DNA of 64,000 bases from Sulfoacidibacillus thermotolerans (GCF_003144315.1 NZ_MPDK01000005.1:1-64000); one strand, 5' to 3'; positions 9,373 through 18,237 are shown, counted from the first letter of the stretch. Program-made: numbers and translations. The notes: generated by a model not told the origin, from the sequence alone.

Positions 9373-9423
9373 GTACAGTTTCTTCAACTTTCACGCTTTC
9401 TTTTTTCCTTAAGAAAAGTGTGC

Positions 9424-9483
9424 CAAGATAATGACGGTCGTCTTTTTTGAACAAGGGTATAGAGATTGTCATTATCTTGTTTT
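9424..9483. terminator. Long-loop inverted repeat between convergent units
   Basis: CAAGATAATGAC (9424-9435) is perfectly complementary to GTCATTATCTTG (9468-9479), followed by a short T-run. The 32-base loop is long for an intrinsic terminator. It lies between the ABC operon and the convergent cotJC gene and probably ends the ABC transcript. Confidence 0.5.
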
Positions 9484-9497
9484 GACTAGATGGGGAG

Positions 9498-10067
9498 TTA
9501 GAATATTTTTTTTTCTTCTTGGTAGTCTTTTAGAATCTCTACAGCCTCACGAAAACGTATCGCATGGATGATTTCTCGTTGACGTAAAAACGAGAGACTA
9601 TCTTTCAGGTCCACATCGTCAGTGAGATTGATGAGCCATTGATAGGTTGCACGTGCTTTTTCTTCAGCGGCAATGTCTTCGTATAAATCGGTGATTGGAT
9701 CTCCTTTGCTTTGAATATAAGTCGCTGTAAATGGATTTCCTGCGGCATTTTCATAAAATAAAGAAACGCCGTGATTCGCATAATGTTCTCCTAACCCAGC
9801 AACTCGAAGTTGTTCTGGAGTAGCGTCTTTGGTTAGTTTGTAAATCATCGTAGCAATCATTTCAAGATGTGCAAGTTCTTCAGTACCAATGTCTGTAAGT
9901 AATGCGATGATTTTATCGGGAATCGTATAACGTTGATTCAGATAACGCAGGGCTGCAGCTAGTTCTCCATCTGCTCCGCCGTACTGTTCGATTAGATACT
10001 TGGCCATCTGAGGATCACATTTGCTCACTTTGACGGGGTATTGGAGTTTTTTTTCATAAATCCACAC
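9498..10067 (-). CDS. cotJC: CotJC, spore coat protein of the manganese-catalase family
   Basis: The 189-residue protein is closely similar to B. subtilis CotJC (conserved segments EKKLQYPVKVSKCDP, EQYGGADGELAAALRYLNQR, LYEDIAAEEKARATYQWLI). Glu and His residues in the helical core (TEELAHLEM, AAEEKA) fit the di-manganese catalase fold. The GTG at 10067 gives the usual (M)WIYEKK start with gaggtg six bases upstream. A GTG three codons earlier overlaps that site. It is the last gene of the cotJ operon, expressed in the mother cell in known species. Confidence 0.93.
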   Translation of the reverse strand: MWIYEKKLQYPVKVSKCDPQMAKYLIEQYGGADGELAAALRYLNQRYTIPDKIIALLTDIGTEELAHLEMIATMIYKLTKDATPEQLRVAGLGEHYANHGVSLFYENAAGNPFTATYIQSKGDPITDLYEDIAAEEKARATYQWLINLTDDVDLKDSLSFLRQREIIHAIRFREAVEILKDYQEEKKIF

Positions 10068-10091
10068 AGCACTCACCTCGTATAGGATGCA

Positions 10092-10355
10092 TTACATTTG
10101 CCATGGCCAAGGACTTTCTATCCACTGCCAGGCTGTTTGTGTCATTTGCTGGCTGTATGATGTAAGGGGACCGAAAATTTGTTCAAATTGTCGTTCGATC
10201 GATTCTTTGCGTTGTAAAAATTGTTCGAATTGGGCAATTGCTTGTGTATCTGTGGGATGGGTATCGAGATAGAGAGTGAGTTCGCTAAGTACAAAGTCAA
10301 GAGATTGCAATTCTTGTAACTGATTGTAAAACTGTGGTGGCAATGGGTTAGTCAT
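10092..10355 (-). CDS. cotJB: CotJB, spore coat assembly protein
   Basis: The 87-residue protein matches CotJB (LQELQSLDFVLSELTLYLDTHP, then a Gln/Phe-rich helix and a Trp-containing tail). Its ATG overlaps the cotJA stop (ATGA) and it sits directly upstream of cotJC. CotJA and CotJC interact and are incorporated into the inner coat in B. subtilis; the role of CotJB is less clear. Confidence 0.92.
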   Translation of the reverse strand: MTNPLPPQFYNQLQELQSLDFVLSELTLYLDTHPTDTQAIAQFEQFLQRKESIERQFEQIFGPLTSYSQQMTQTAWQWIESPWPWQM

Positions 10356-10561
10356 GAATCTGTCCCTCCAGTATATGGACTATAAAGATCGGGCCAAAGT
10401 ACTCCATGGCGCAAGGCTTCGCGGTAAGCGAACTGCTTGAGACGACGGGGTTGAACCGTGAAAAACTGATTGACTGGGATAATAAATCGGCGTGTTTCTA
10501 AGACAGGGCAGGGATCGTTAGGACTTTTATAGGCAGAGTAGGTTTGCCAACGAGGTACCAT
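10352..10561 (-). CDS. cotJA: CotJA, spore coat-associated protein
   Basis: The 69-residue protein is rich in Pro, Tyr and Arg, with the family features RFIIPVNQFFTVQPRRLKQF and a WPDLYSPY tail. The ATG at 10561 is preferred because AAGGAGGA lies seven bases upstream. An in-frame TTG two codons earlier is too close to the site. It is first in cotJABC. The region just upstream (minus strand) contains CATATCGT, about 10-14 bases after an A/T-rich -35-like stretch, only weakly resembling a SigE promoter. Confidence 0.9.
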   Translation of the reverse strand: MVPRWQTYSAYKSPNDPCPVLETRRFIIPVNQFFTVQPRRLKQFAYREALRHGVLWPDLYSPYTGGTDS

Positions 10562-10874
10562 ATGCAATCCTCCTTCTCACACAGGAGATATGGAGAACGA
10601 TATGCAAGTGGGACAAAAAATAGGTTAAAAAAATTCATGGAAATAAATAGTTGCTATGCTTCGGGAGCTTATTGAGATGACGAGTGCATAGGGGGAGATA
10701 AGTGTCGCTTCTGACTCAATTGACTCTTTGTAACATGATCTTTGTTAAAGATAGTTCACTATATCTTATTCTAAATCGTTGTGAACTTCTAGGATGTGGG
10801 CAGCGTGTATTGTACAATTGTGGGGCGATACAGATGGATCATGTCGCAGTGTTTTTGGGTGGGGGGATAAACAG
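10562..10874. promoter_or_regulatory. Divergent intergenic region between cotJA and the HD-GYP gene
   Basis: I see no gene in this stretch. On the plus strand TTGACT (10720-10725) with TGTTAA 17 bases later (10743-10748) is a weak SigA-like promoter for the PAS-HD-GYP gene. On the minus strand a possible SigE-like site serves cotJ. Neither is certain. Confidence 0.3.
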
Positions 10875-11939
10875 TTGAATGCAGAACAAGAACATCCTTT
10901 TATTCCAGAAGTTTTGCATCCTTTTTTGCGATTAGGAGAAGCGGTGTCAATTACTGATGAGAAGCATATCTTCTTAGCAGTTAATAAAGAGTTTACCAGA
11001 CTAACTGGCTATCGATCAAAACAGGTAATTGGGCAAAAGGCAAGTTTATTGCGGTCAACGATGACACCGCGATACGTATATCAGACGATGTATCACCGAT
11101 TAAAAGAACAAGGATCATTTTCCGGTGTAATGACAAATCGCCGTCCGAGTGGTGAACTCTATTCAGTAAATCTAGGTATCACAAAATTTACAATTCAAGA
11201 GCGCGTGTTCTATGTAGGGATTTTCTGGGCTCTTGATCATCTCATGCGTGGTATGTACCTATCAAATGATCAATTAGAAAATTGGCGGCGCCGAATTTTA
11301 ATGCAGTTAGCGTATGTCGCAGAGAGTTCAGATCCAAATATTGTAGATCATATACATCAAGTGGAACATTATACATTGACTCTATCACATGTATGGTTGA
11401 GAAAACATCCGATGTTTGCTTCTGAGCAGTGGCTTAAATCGATGGGGATTGCCGCTATGTTGCATGACGTTGGGAAGGCACATATCCCCTCTTCCTTACT
11501 TTATAAACCTGGCAAACTAAATACAACCGAGTTTGCATTAGTAAAACAGCATGTCGTTTATGGAGAGGAGATGCTACGAGAAATCGAGTTAGAGGGAATT
11601 TTAGCACCCGATGAGCAACTTAACGAAAATGTTTTTCAACTTGCCAAAGAGATCGCTCGTGCACACCATGAGTGGTGGAATGGGACAGGCTATCCAGATG
11701 GTTTACGCGGGGAAGAAATTCCGCTGTCTGCTCGCATTGTGGCGGTTGCAGACGTGTTAGACGCACTGCGCTCACAGCGTCCTTATAAACTGCCGTGGGC
11801 AGACCATGAGATTCAAAGTTATTTTTTAGCGCGTAAAGAAGTGCAATTTGACCCGGAATTGGTCGATCTGCTGATGGAAAATTGGTCACTTTTTCGCCCC
11901 TTAGAAGATGCACAGCGAAACTATAGGAACGTAGATTGA
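10875..11939 (+). CDS. PAS domain-HD-GYP phosphodiesterase-like signalling protein
   Basis: The 354-residue protein has an N-terminal PAS domain (about residues 20-130, with RLTGYRSKQVIGQKASLL and a PAC-like SGELYSVNLG). The HD-GYP domain (about 150-345) carries the catalytic HD pair (His197-Asp198 in LHDVGKAHIP), the HHEWWNGTGYPDGL signature and the downstream DVLDALRSQRPY. HD-GYP proteins hydrolyse c-di-GMP or related dinucleotides. No TM segment is seen, so the PAS ligand should be cytosolic. The TTG at 10875 is chosen because ggggggat lies just upstream. An in-frame ATG at 10794 would extend it by 27 unconserved residues. It may be co-transcribed with the next two genes. Confidence 0.85.
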   Translation: MNAEQEHPFIPEVLHPFLRLGEAVSITDEKHIFLAVNKEFTRLTGYRSKQVIGQKASLLRSTMTPRYVYQTMYHRLKEQGSFSGVMTNRRPSGELYSVNLGITKFTIQERVFYVGIFWALDHLMRGMYLSNDQLENWRRRILMQLAYVAESSDPNIVDHIHQVEHYTLTLSHVWLRKHPMFASEQWLKSMGIAAMLHDVGKAHIPSSLLYKPGKLNTTEFALVKQHVVYGEEMLREIELEGILAPDEQLNENVFQLAKEIARAHHEWWNGTGYPDGLRGEEIPLSARIVAVADVLDALRSQRPYKLPWADHEIQSYFLARKEVQFDPELVDLLMENWSLFRPLEDAQRNYRNVD

Positions 11940-11959
11940 TTCAAAGTGAGAAAGGCGGA

Positions 11960-12790
11960 ATGGCCCCTACCATGCCAGAATATGATTGGATGAAATGGTT
12001 TATTGAGGGAAATACATCTCGCTCATTGATTCAAGCCTTTCGAGATCTAACTTGTGTACGTATTCATTCGCAGCATCAGCTAGTGATTGCAACTGATTCC
12101 GTCGGTGGCATTGGGATGAAAGCGGCAGATGCTGTGCGCGTCTTACCAGAAGTTGTGGGATATTTCGCTCTGCGTGTCCCATTGATGGAAATTTTGGCGA
12201 TTGGAGCGACTCCATTTCTTGTGGTGAATACGCAATGTCAAACATCTGATGAATATAGTGACGCTATTTTACACGGAATGAAAATGCTTGCACAGGAAGT
12301 TGGAATGGAAGAACGTCTGCAGTTTAATGGAAGCACGGAGGATAATGTTCCCACAATACAGACGGGTGTTGGAGTCACGGTGGTAGGAATCGTATCTGAT
12401 GAGAAATTTTATGGCGGCACAATTCGTGCAGGGCAAATAGCGCTTGTCGCGGGGCTGCCCAAAAGTGCACCCACTCACGAAATTCAGGTGGATGATCAGG
12501 AAATTTTATCGATCCGAGATTTACAAACGTTGCGTTCACATCCACAAGTTTCAGATATTCTGCCAGTCGGATCAAAGGGAATTCTATACGAGGCAAATCA
12601 ACTAGCTTCTACTTCTGGACTTTCATTTCAACTAGAAGATTCGCCCATCTCATTCACATCATCTGCAGGACCAAGTACTTGTGTGGTGTTTGCTTGTGAT
12701 GAATGGGGAGCAATCGATGTTATGCGACAGATTACGGCTCCAGTTACGCGAATTGGGACGTTTATCGCGCTTGATGCAAAGGAAGAATGA
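11960..12790 (+). CDS. PurM-superfamily (AIR synthase-like) ATP-dependent enzyme, possibly a kinase
   Basis: The 276-residue protein (ATG 11960; start uncertain, with a TTG at 11936 overlapping the HD-GYP stop) has the AIR synthase-related N-terminal fold. Visible motifs are an acidic nucleotide/Mg site in IATDSVGGIG, PLMEILAIGATPFLV (compare the DLAAMGA region of ThiL/HypE), and a strand with GVGVTVVGIV. The C-terminal half is a PurM_C-like domain. Family members include PurM, SelD, HypE, ThiL and, in some Firmicutes, alpha-ribazole kinase (CblS). It is too short and too different to be PurM. The adjacent NCS1 permease argues for a kinase acting on an imported base, nucleoside or vitamin precursor. 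The substrate is unknown. Confidence 0.7.
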   Translation: MAPTMPEYDWMKWFIEGNTSRSLIQAFRDLTCVRIHSQHQLVIATDSVGGIGMKAADAVRVLPEVVGYFALRVPLMEILAIGATPFLVVNTQCQTSDEYSDAILHGMKMLAQEVGMEERLQFNGSTEDNVPTIQTGVGVTVVGIVSDEKFYGGTIRAGQIALVAGLPKSAPTHEIQVDDQEILSIRDLQTLRSHPQVSDILPVGSKGILYEANQLASTSGLSFQLEDSPISFTSSAGPSTCVVFACDEWGAIDVMRQITAPVTRIGTFIALDAKEE

Positions 12791-12805
12791 GGAGATCGAC
12801 GAAGA

Positions 12806-14224
12806 ATGCAAATACAGGGGAATGAACGATGGAAGATTGAACAATATGGGATTGACCCAATTCCTTATCATGCGCGGCAGGATCGACCAATGGATTTGTT
12901 TTGGGTATGGTTTGCCGCGAACATCGGCATTTTAGGAATTCTATATGGCGGGGTGATTATCGGGTATCATTTGAGTTTCTTGCAATCACTCCTTGCAGCT
13001 TTTATAGGCGCAGCCTCTTTTTTGATTGTGGGCATTCTTAGTGTTGCTGGGAAGCAGAGACATGCACCCATGTTCATTTTATCACAAAGTGTTTTTGGTG
13101 CTAGAGGAAATCTGTTTCCGGCGACTGTCGGTTGGGTAAACTTGCTTGGATGGGAAGCGGTTACAGTCGTCACAGGAACTCTTTCGCTTGCAGCTTTATT
13201 ACAGGATATTTTTGTGCGAGCGAATCCGACCTATTTGGATCTCTTTGCTGTCACTTTATTTTCGGCTTGTGTCATTGTGCTTGGATTACTTGGACAGGCT
13301 ACTTTACTCCTTGTGCAAAAGGTTGCGACCTTTGTTTTTGGATCTTTAATTTTAATCGTGATGCTCTTTTTGTTGCAGCATGGAATTCCGTGGAAATCAT
13401 TGCTGGAGATGCCGACAGGGAATTGGCTGCAAGGGTTTCTTCCCGCAGTGGCAACCATTGCGGCAGGGACGAGCATTAGCTGGGGGCTTGTTGCAGCAGA
13501 TTACAGTCGCTATCAAGCTTCGCATGTTCGCTCTCGTACATTGGTTTTGGCAGTCACATTAGGTGGCAGTATTCCTTTGTTTATTCTCATGACAATTGGC
13601 ATTATACTCTGTGCACGAGATCCACAGCTTGTCATGAGTAGCAATCCGATTGCTGCAATTGGGTCGCTGTTGCCTCAATGGATGGTTATTCCCTATTTGC
13701 TAGCGGCGGTCGGAGGATTGATCGCGGAAGCAGATTTAAGTCTCTATTCTTCTGGACTGACGTTATTAGCGATAGGTGTACCTTTTAAACGGTATAAAAC
13801 GATATGGATTGATGCAGCGGTAATGCTTGGTGTTACGATCTATATTTTGTTTTTTAAGCAAAACTTTCTAGGTCCATTTACTTCATTTCTTACGTTTACG
13901 GGGATTTCTTTGGCGGCCTGGGAAGCTGTATTTATTACAGATCAATGGCTTGTTCGCAGAGAGGATCCCGATGTATTGCGCATTGATGGGACCCTTAAAA
14001 AACAGAACCCGTCTTTTTTTCGTACGTTGCATCGCTACGCATTTATTTCTTGGCTGGCGGGTCTGATCATAGGAAGTTTGTTTACGACTTCTACATTCTT
14101 TCAAGGGCCGTTTGCAAATGGAGTATTTGCTACTAGTAGTCTGGGTATTTTGATTACGGCGCTCGTGAGTGGAAGTTTCTATTTCCTCCTTTTGGTGATC
14201 CAGCGTGGTAATTGGGGTAGGTAA
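12806..14224 (+). CDS. NCS1-family permease (cytosine/purine/vitamin-precursor type)
   Basis: The 472-residue protein has about twelve TM segments. The N-terminal IEQYGIDPIPYHAR is the cytoplasmic signature of nucleobase:cation symporter-1 proteins. FWVWFAANIGILGILYG and SVFGARGNLFP correspond to the conserved first and third TM regions. A GGAG lies about 11 bases before the ATG, 15 bases after the PurM-like gene. NCS1 proteins take up cytosine, purines, allantoin, hydantoins, thiamine-type pyrimidines or nicotinamide riboside. The exact substrate cannot be told, but pairing with a kinase-like gene suggests uptake followed by phosphorylation trapping. Confidence 0.85.
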   Translation: MQIQGNERWKIEQYGIDPIPYHARQDRPMDLFWVWFAANIGILGILYGGVIIGYHLSFLQSLLAAFIGAASFLIVGILSVAGKQRHAPMFILSQSVFGARGNLFPATVGWVNLLGWEAVTVVTGTLSLAALLQDIFVRANPTYLDLFAVTLFSACVIVLGLLGQATLLLVQKVATFVFGSLILIVMLFLLQHGIPWKSLLEMPTGNWLQGFLPAVATIAAGTSISWGLVAADYSRYQASHVRSRTLVLAVTLGGSIPLFILMTIGIILCARDPQLVMSSNPIAAIGSLLPQWMVIPYLLAAVGGLIAEADLSLYSSGLTLLAIGVPFKRYKTIWIDAAVMLGVTIYILFFKQNFLGPFTSFLTFTGISLAAWEAVFITDQWLVRREDPDVLRIDGTLKKQNPSFFRTLHRYAFISWLAGLIIGSLFTTSTFFQGPFANGVFATSSLGILITALVSGSFYFLLLVIQRGNWGR

Positions 14225-14338
14225 ACACACGATCTTGCTTTTGCTCCGGCGAACGCCGTCAACGATATCACATTTTCAATGTACCTTATCTACATAGTAT
14301 AAGATGAACTGTGTTGCGGTTTGCGAGGGGGGAAAGAG

Positions 14339-15256
14339 TTGAAGGTGCAGGTGTACTCGGGGAAACATATGTGGATTTGGGAAGTTGATCAAACCTTCGC
14401 GGGGAATCTCTCGCTACTCATTCATACAGGTCAACAACTGGGGATCGATGGATTTTTAGTGAAAGCTCATGACGGCTCTACAATCTGGCCGCAATTTGCC
14501 AAAGTCATTGGCCCATTAAAGCAAGCAGGTTTTCATGTTGCCGCTTGGGGATACGTATATGGGACGGATGTTTTAGGTGAACTGAAGGCGGCACAAACGG
14601 TGATTGACCTCGGAGCGGATTGGTATGTACTCGATGCAGAGCAAAGTTTTAACGATCGGATGACTGCTGCAGAACAACTGTGCTCAGGACTACGCACGCA
14701 GTTTCCAGAGTTCATTATTGGGTATACGACATTTGCTTTTCCGAGTGATCACCCGCAATTTCCTTATACAACGTTTAGTCATTATTGTGATGTATGCTTG
14801 CCGCAAATTTATTGGGGAGATTTTGGTTTGGCACCTGCTCTTGCGGTACAACAGAGTTATTCTGAACTGCGCAACTTTGGAACCCCCATTGTTCCTGTGG
14901 GCCAGGCTTATGGAGCCGTAACGAGTGAGCAGATTGGGCAGTTTGCGCTGGCGGTTAGAGAGCAAGGGGGAATAGGGATAAGTTTTTGGGATATGCAATC
15001 GGCAAACTCAAAACAACTGCAGGCCATCGGACAAATTCGCCTTGGGAGGGAAAGCTACGTGAAAGACTCGCCAGCAGACATCCATCCAAATGATTGGTTC
15101 TATGGAGCAGTCAATGATCTACTTGCACGTGGAATCGTGACAGCGTATCAGGATGGACTCTTTAAGCCAGATGAGCCAATTACACGTGCACAAGCTGCAG
15201 ATTGGTTAAACCGATTGCGCATCTATATAGAAAAGCAAACAGGAAGAGTCACATAG
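14339..15256 (+). CDS. TIM-barrel glycosidase-like protein with one C-terminal SLH domain, no signal peptide
   Basis: The 305-residue protein starts at a TTG six bases after gagggggga. Residues about 1-240 look like a GH25- or DUF4015-like barrel (DGFLVKAHDGSTIW, ADWYVLDAEQSF with acidic residues at a strand end, DVCLPQIYWGDF, GIGISFWDMQSA). Residues about 250-300 form one S-layer homology domain (DWFYGAVNDLLARGIVTAY, then FKPDEPITRAQAADWL). SLH domains normally bind secondary wall polymer, usually in threes and on exported proteins, yet no signal peptide is visible. The catalytic class is not established. Confidence 0.6.
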   Translation: MKVQVYSGKHMWIWEVDQTFAGNLSLLIHTGQQLGIDGFLVKAHDGSTIWPQFAKVIGPLKQAGFHVAAWGYVYGTDVLGELKAAQTVIDLGADWYVLDAEQSFNDRMTAAEQLCSGLRTQFPEFIIGYTTFAFPSDHPQFPYTTFSHYCDVCLPQIYWGDFGLAPALAVQQSYSELRNFGTPIVPVGQAYGAVTSEQIGQFALAVREQGGIGISFWDMQSANSKQLQAIGQIRLGRESYVKDSPADIHPNDWFYGAVNDLLARGIVTAYQDGLFKPDEPITRAQAADWLNRLRIYIEKQTGRVT

Positions 15257-15286
15257 AGGCGGATTCATCCTCCTCTATGTGATTTT
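15249..15286. terminator. Intrinsic terminator between convergent genes
   Basis: TCACATAGAGG (15249-15259) pairs perfectly with CCTCTATGTGA (15272-15282), followed by TTTT. It spans the end of the SLH gene and reaches the stop codon of the convergent aminotransferase gene, so it probably serves the plus-strand transcript and perhaps both. Confidence 0.75.
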
Positions 15287-16448
15287 AGAACGCAGCTGCT
15301 ATAAGTTTTGCAGCTTCTTGAAGGATTTGTTCAGACTGAACAAGGGCAAAACGCACGTAGTATTCTCCTTCAGGTCCAAATCCAACACCTGGAACGCAAG
15401 CGACTCCTGTTTTCTCAAGAAGTTGCCGCGAAAATTCTCGGGATTTCATGTGATTGGGTGTTTTTAGCCAGATAAACATTGTCGCTAAAGAAGGCTCGAT
15501 CTCCCATCCTGCTTCTTGTAATGGTTGTAAAAAGGCATCACGTCGCGCTTGGTATAATTTACGGACATGGGTTATATGCGTTTCAGGGTGTTCTTTTAAT
15601 GCAACTGTTCCAGCGAGTTGTGTAGCTCGAAAGACACCGTAATCGATGTTTGATTTGACGATGCGCAAGGCAGACAAAATTTCCCGATTGCCAGCGGCAA
15701 ATGCCAGTCTTGGTCCTGCAAAATTGAATGTTTTTGAGAGCGAGTGAAGTTCAATGCCAACTTCTTTTGCTCCAGGTGTCGCCAAAAATGAAGGGGATGT
15801 CCGGCCATCAAATGTCAATTCAATATATGCCGCATCGTGAAGGACAAGGATCTCATGCTGTTTTGCGAATTCTACAACTTCCGCAAAAAAAGAATGAGTC
15901 GCAACTGCTGTTACAGGATTGCTTGGGTAATTTAAAATCATGAGCTTGGCTTTGTGCAAAATATCACTTGGAATTGCTGAAAAATCGGGTAGGAAGTTAT
16001 TTTCTTTGCGCAAGGGCATGCGATAAGGTATTGCTCCGACAAGTAGAGCCGTTACTTCATAAATAGGGTAACAAGGATCTGGAATTAGAATGACATCTCC
16101 AGGATCGACAACGGCAACAGAAATATGTGACAATGCATCTTGAGCTCCCATGACAGTGAGTACTTCTGTATCAGGGTCAACTTTAGCCCCATAGCGGGAT
16201 TCCAAGAAGTTGGCAGCTGCAGATCGAAATTCTTCTGTTCCTTCGGTTGTCGCATATCCGAAAACCCTCGGGTCTTTTAGAGCATTTTGAAACGCGGTTT
16301 GCACGTGGGAAGCTGGCGGCATATCTGGGGATCCAATTCCTAGATCGATGATACGAACTCCGCGCTTTGCTATTTCGGACTTGAGTTGTGTCATTTCAAA
16401 AAAAACTGCAGATGAAATTGCGGTCAGTCGTTTCGCTTTAACTTGCAA
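15285..16448 (-). CDS. PLP-dependent aminotransferase, class I/II (fold type I)
   Basis: The 387-residue protein has the PLP-binding lysine in HSLSKTFNFAGPR, an upstream Asp-Ala-Ala-Tyr motif (LHDAAYIE) and NYPSNPV, the classic Asn-Pro of subgroup I aminotransferases. The sequence resembles DapL/PatA-type enzymes (IDLGIGSPDMPP near the start), which act on LL-diaminopimelate or aromatic and aspartate-type donors. Substrate specificity is not readable. It is monocistronic and divergent from the flavoprotein gene. Confidence 0.87.
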   Translation of the reverse strand: MQVKAKRLTAISSAVFFEMTQLKSEIAKRGVRIIDLGIGSPDMPPASHVQTAFQNALKDPRVFGYATTEGTEEFRSAAANFLESRYGAKVDPDTEVLTVMGAQDALSHISVAVVDPGDVILIPDPCYPIYEVTALLVGAIPYRMPLRKENNFLPDFSAIPSDILHKAKLMILNYPSNPVTAVATHSFFAEVVEFAKQHEILVLHDAAYIELTFDGRTSPSFLATPGAKEVGIELHSLSKTFNFAGPRLAFAAGNREILSALRIVKSNIDYGVFRATQLAGTVALKEHPETHITHVRKLYQARRDAFLQPLQEAGWEIEPSLATMFIWLKTPNHMKSREFSRQLLEKTGVACVPGVGFGPEGEYYVRFALVQSEQILQEAAKLIAAAF

Positions 16449-16546
16449 CTCGATCCCTCCGAGACGTTATAATGTATATCCTACTATACTATGTTTTGGG
16501 GCGAAAGCCATGATTACACGTAAATGAACAATCGGAGATGGAATGA

Positions 16547-17842
16547 GTGGGGAATCACACAAATCCTTCAGTACTTGTGATTGGTGGAGGGCCAGCAGGA
16601 CTTATGGCAGCGATCAGTGCGGCACGCTTAGGCGCCCAAGTGACATTGCTGGAAAAGGGCAATCGATTAGGCCGCAAGTTACTGATTTCTGGTGGAGGTC
16701 GCTGCAACGTTACGAATGCTCGTGGAATTGATCACATCATAGAGAATATACCTGGAAACGGGAAATTTTTGCATAGTGTGTTGCATCAATGGTCGAACCA
16801 AGATATTATTCAATTTTTCCGTGATTTAGGTGTCGAACTCAAAGAAGAGGACCGCGGGCGGATGTTTCCAGTGACAAATCGCGCTTCGACTGTTCTTGAT
16901 GCATTATTGCAAGAACTGCATACACAAGGGGTGCGAATTGTATTTGAAGCATCCGTACAAGCTATTTCATATCGTAGCCAAACCTGCGATTTCGAAATTT
17001 TTATGCAAGGCGGTGGCACCTTTACTGGAGATTCTGTTGTAATAGCAGTCGGTGGATGCTCTGTCCCTGAAACGGGGTCAACTGGTGATGGTTATCACTT
17101 TGCTCGTACCTTTTCGCATACGATTGTAGAGCCTTATCCAACATCGGTCGCTTTAGTTATGCATGACCCTGTGATTCAAAATAAGACGCTTCAAGGCGTG
17201 TCTTTACGTCAAGCCGTCTTGCGGTTATATGACAGGAAAAAAAGACTTCTGACGACAGAGGAAGGAGATGTCTTATTTACTCATTTTGGATTATCGGGGC
17301 CGGCAGCGTTACGTGTAAGCCAATATGCGGTGAGAAGTTGGATGAAGGATGGGAAGGAACCACTCTTATTGACGATTGACGCAGATCCAACAAATACAGC
17401 AATGGAACTGAAGGAAAAAATCTTTGCTCTGTGTGAAATGATGCCAAAACGTGTGTTTCGTACTGTAGTTAAGGAGGTTACTGCAGTTAGTTTGTCGAAT
17501 TTTATTTTGGAATCGTGTAATCTCCCTGGTGATCGACTTGCTGCGCAGGTGAGCAAGCGGGACATTGAACAGTTTGTTCGATGTCTTAAGGAGATTGAAT
17601 TACATGTCGCAGATACGCTCGGACTTTCACGTGCAACGGTGACAGGAGGGGGGATAGCGATTAAAGAAATTGATCCGCGCACGATGGAATCGCGCAAACA
17701 GCGTGGGTTATTTTTTGCCGGAGAAGTGATGGACGTACACGCACATACAGGTGGTTATAATATCACTGTGGCGTTCTCTACAGGTTATGTAGCAGGTAAA
17801 CATGCAGCGTTGCATTCGGCTCTTATGCGAGAACAATGTTAG
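16547..17842 (+). CDS. HI0933/YhiN-family FAD-dependent flavoprotein
   Basis: The 431-residue protein has an N-terminal dinucleotide-binding motif VIGGGPAGLMAA (about residues 10-21), the family hallmark GRKLLISGGGRCNVTN, and a C-terminal GGYNITVAFSTG segment that closes the FAD site. It is full length for the family. The GTG start is nine bases after GGAG. Members bind FAD but their physiological reaction is generally unknown. It is followed closely by folB and probably co-transcribed. Confidence 0.88.
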   Translation: MGNHTNPSVLVIGGGPAGLMAAISAARLGAQVTLLEKGNRLGRKLLISGGGRCNVTNARGIDHIIENIPGNGKFLHSVLHQWSNQDIIQFFRDLGVELKEEDRGRMFPVTNRASTVLDALLQELHTQGVRIVFEASVQAISYRSQTCDFEIFMQGGGTFTGDSVVIAVGGCSVPETGSTGDGYHFARTFSHTIVEPYPTSVALVMHDPVIQNKTLQGVSLRQAVLRLYDRKKRLLTTEEGDVLFTHFGLSGPAALRVSQYAVRSWMKDGKEPLLLTIDADPTNTAMELKEKIFALCEMMPKRVFRTVVKEVTAVSLSNFILESCNLPGDRLAAQVSKRDIEQFVRCLKEIELHVADTLGLSRATVTGGGIAIKEIDPRTMESRKQRGLFFAGEVMDVHAHTGGYNITVAFSTGYVAGKHAALHSALMREQC

Positions 17843-17865
17843 GTTGCGGGGAAGAAGGCGATGGA

Positions 17866-18237
17866 ATGGGCGACTCCATCTTCATACGCAATATGGAGTT
17901 TTATGGATATCATGGGGTATATCCAGAAGAGCGCCGCTTGGGGCAAAAATTTATCATCTCATTGTCACTAGGTTGTGATTTGCGAGCTGCTGGGAGGATG
18001 GATGATCTTACGCTTACAGTCGACTATGGAGACGTGTATAATAGAGTAAAAGCAATAGTGGAAGGGCGCCCGCGCAAACTAGTGGAGGCAGTTGCAGAAG
18101 AGATTGCGAACCATCTTTTGCGATCGTATCCGATTGTACATACAGTCACTGTACACCTAGAAAAACCAGCTGCGCCAATTTCAGGGATATTTGAAACGGT
18201 GGGGATTGAATTGGTTCGCTCCCGGGTAAATAGTTAA
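17866..18237 (+). CDS. folB: Dihydroneopterin aldolase
   Basis: The 123-residue protein has the FolB hallmarks: the N-terminal FYGYHGVYPEERRLGQKF, with the catalytic-region Glu and Tyr, LTVDYGDVY, and VTVHLEKPAAPI near the end. It converts 7,8-dihydroneopterin to 6-hydroxymethyl-7,8-dihydropterin in folate synthesis. The ATG at 17866 sits about eight bases after ggggaagaagg; an in-frame ATG at 17836 would overlap the flavoprotein gene. No other folate genes are adjacent, unlike the folP-folB-folK order of B. subtilis. Confidence 0.9.
   Translation: MGDSIFIRNMEFYGYHGVYPEERRLGQKFIISLSLGCDLRAAGRMDDLTLTVDYGDVYNRVKAIVEGRPRKLVEAVAEEIANHLLRSYPIVHTVTVHLEKPAAPISGIFETVGIELVRSRVNS

Noticed and set aside
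9424-9479. Transposon-end or integration-site interpretation of the 12-bp inverted repeat
   Set aside because: No transposase, no flanking direct repeat, and position between convergent genes fits a terminator better.
10794-10874. Upstream ATG at 10794 for the HD-GYP gene
   Set aside because: The extra 27 residues are not PAS-like and no ribosome-binding site precedes 10794, while ggggggat precedes the TTG at 10875.
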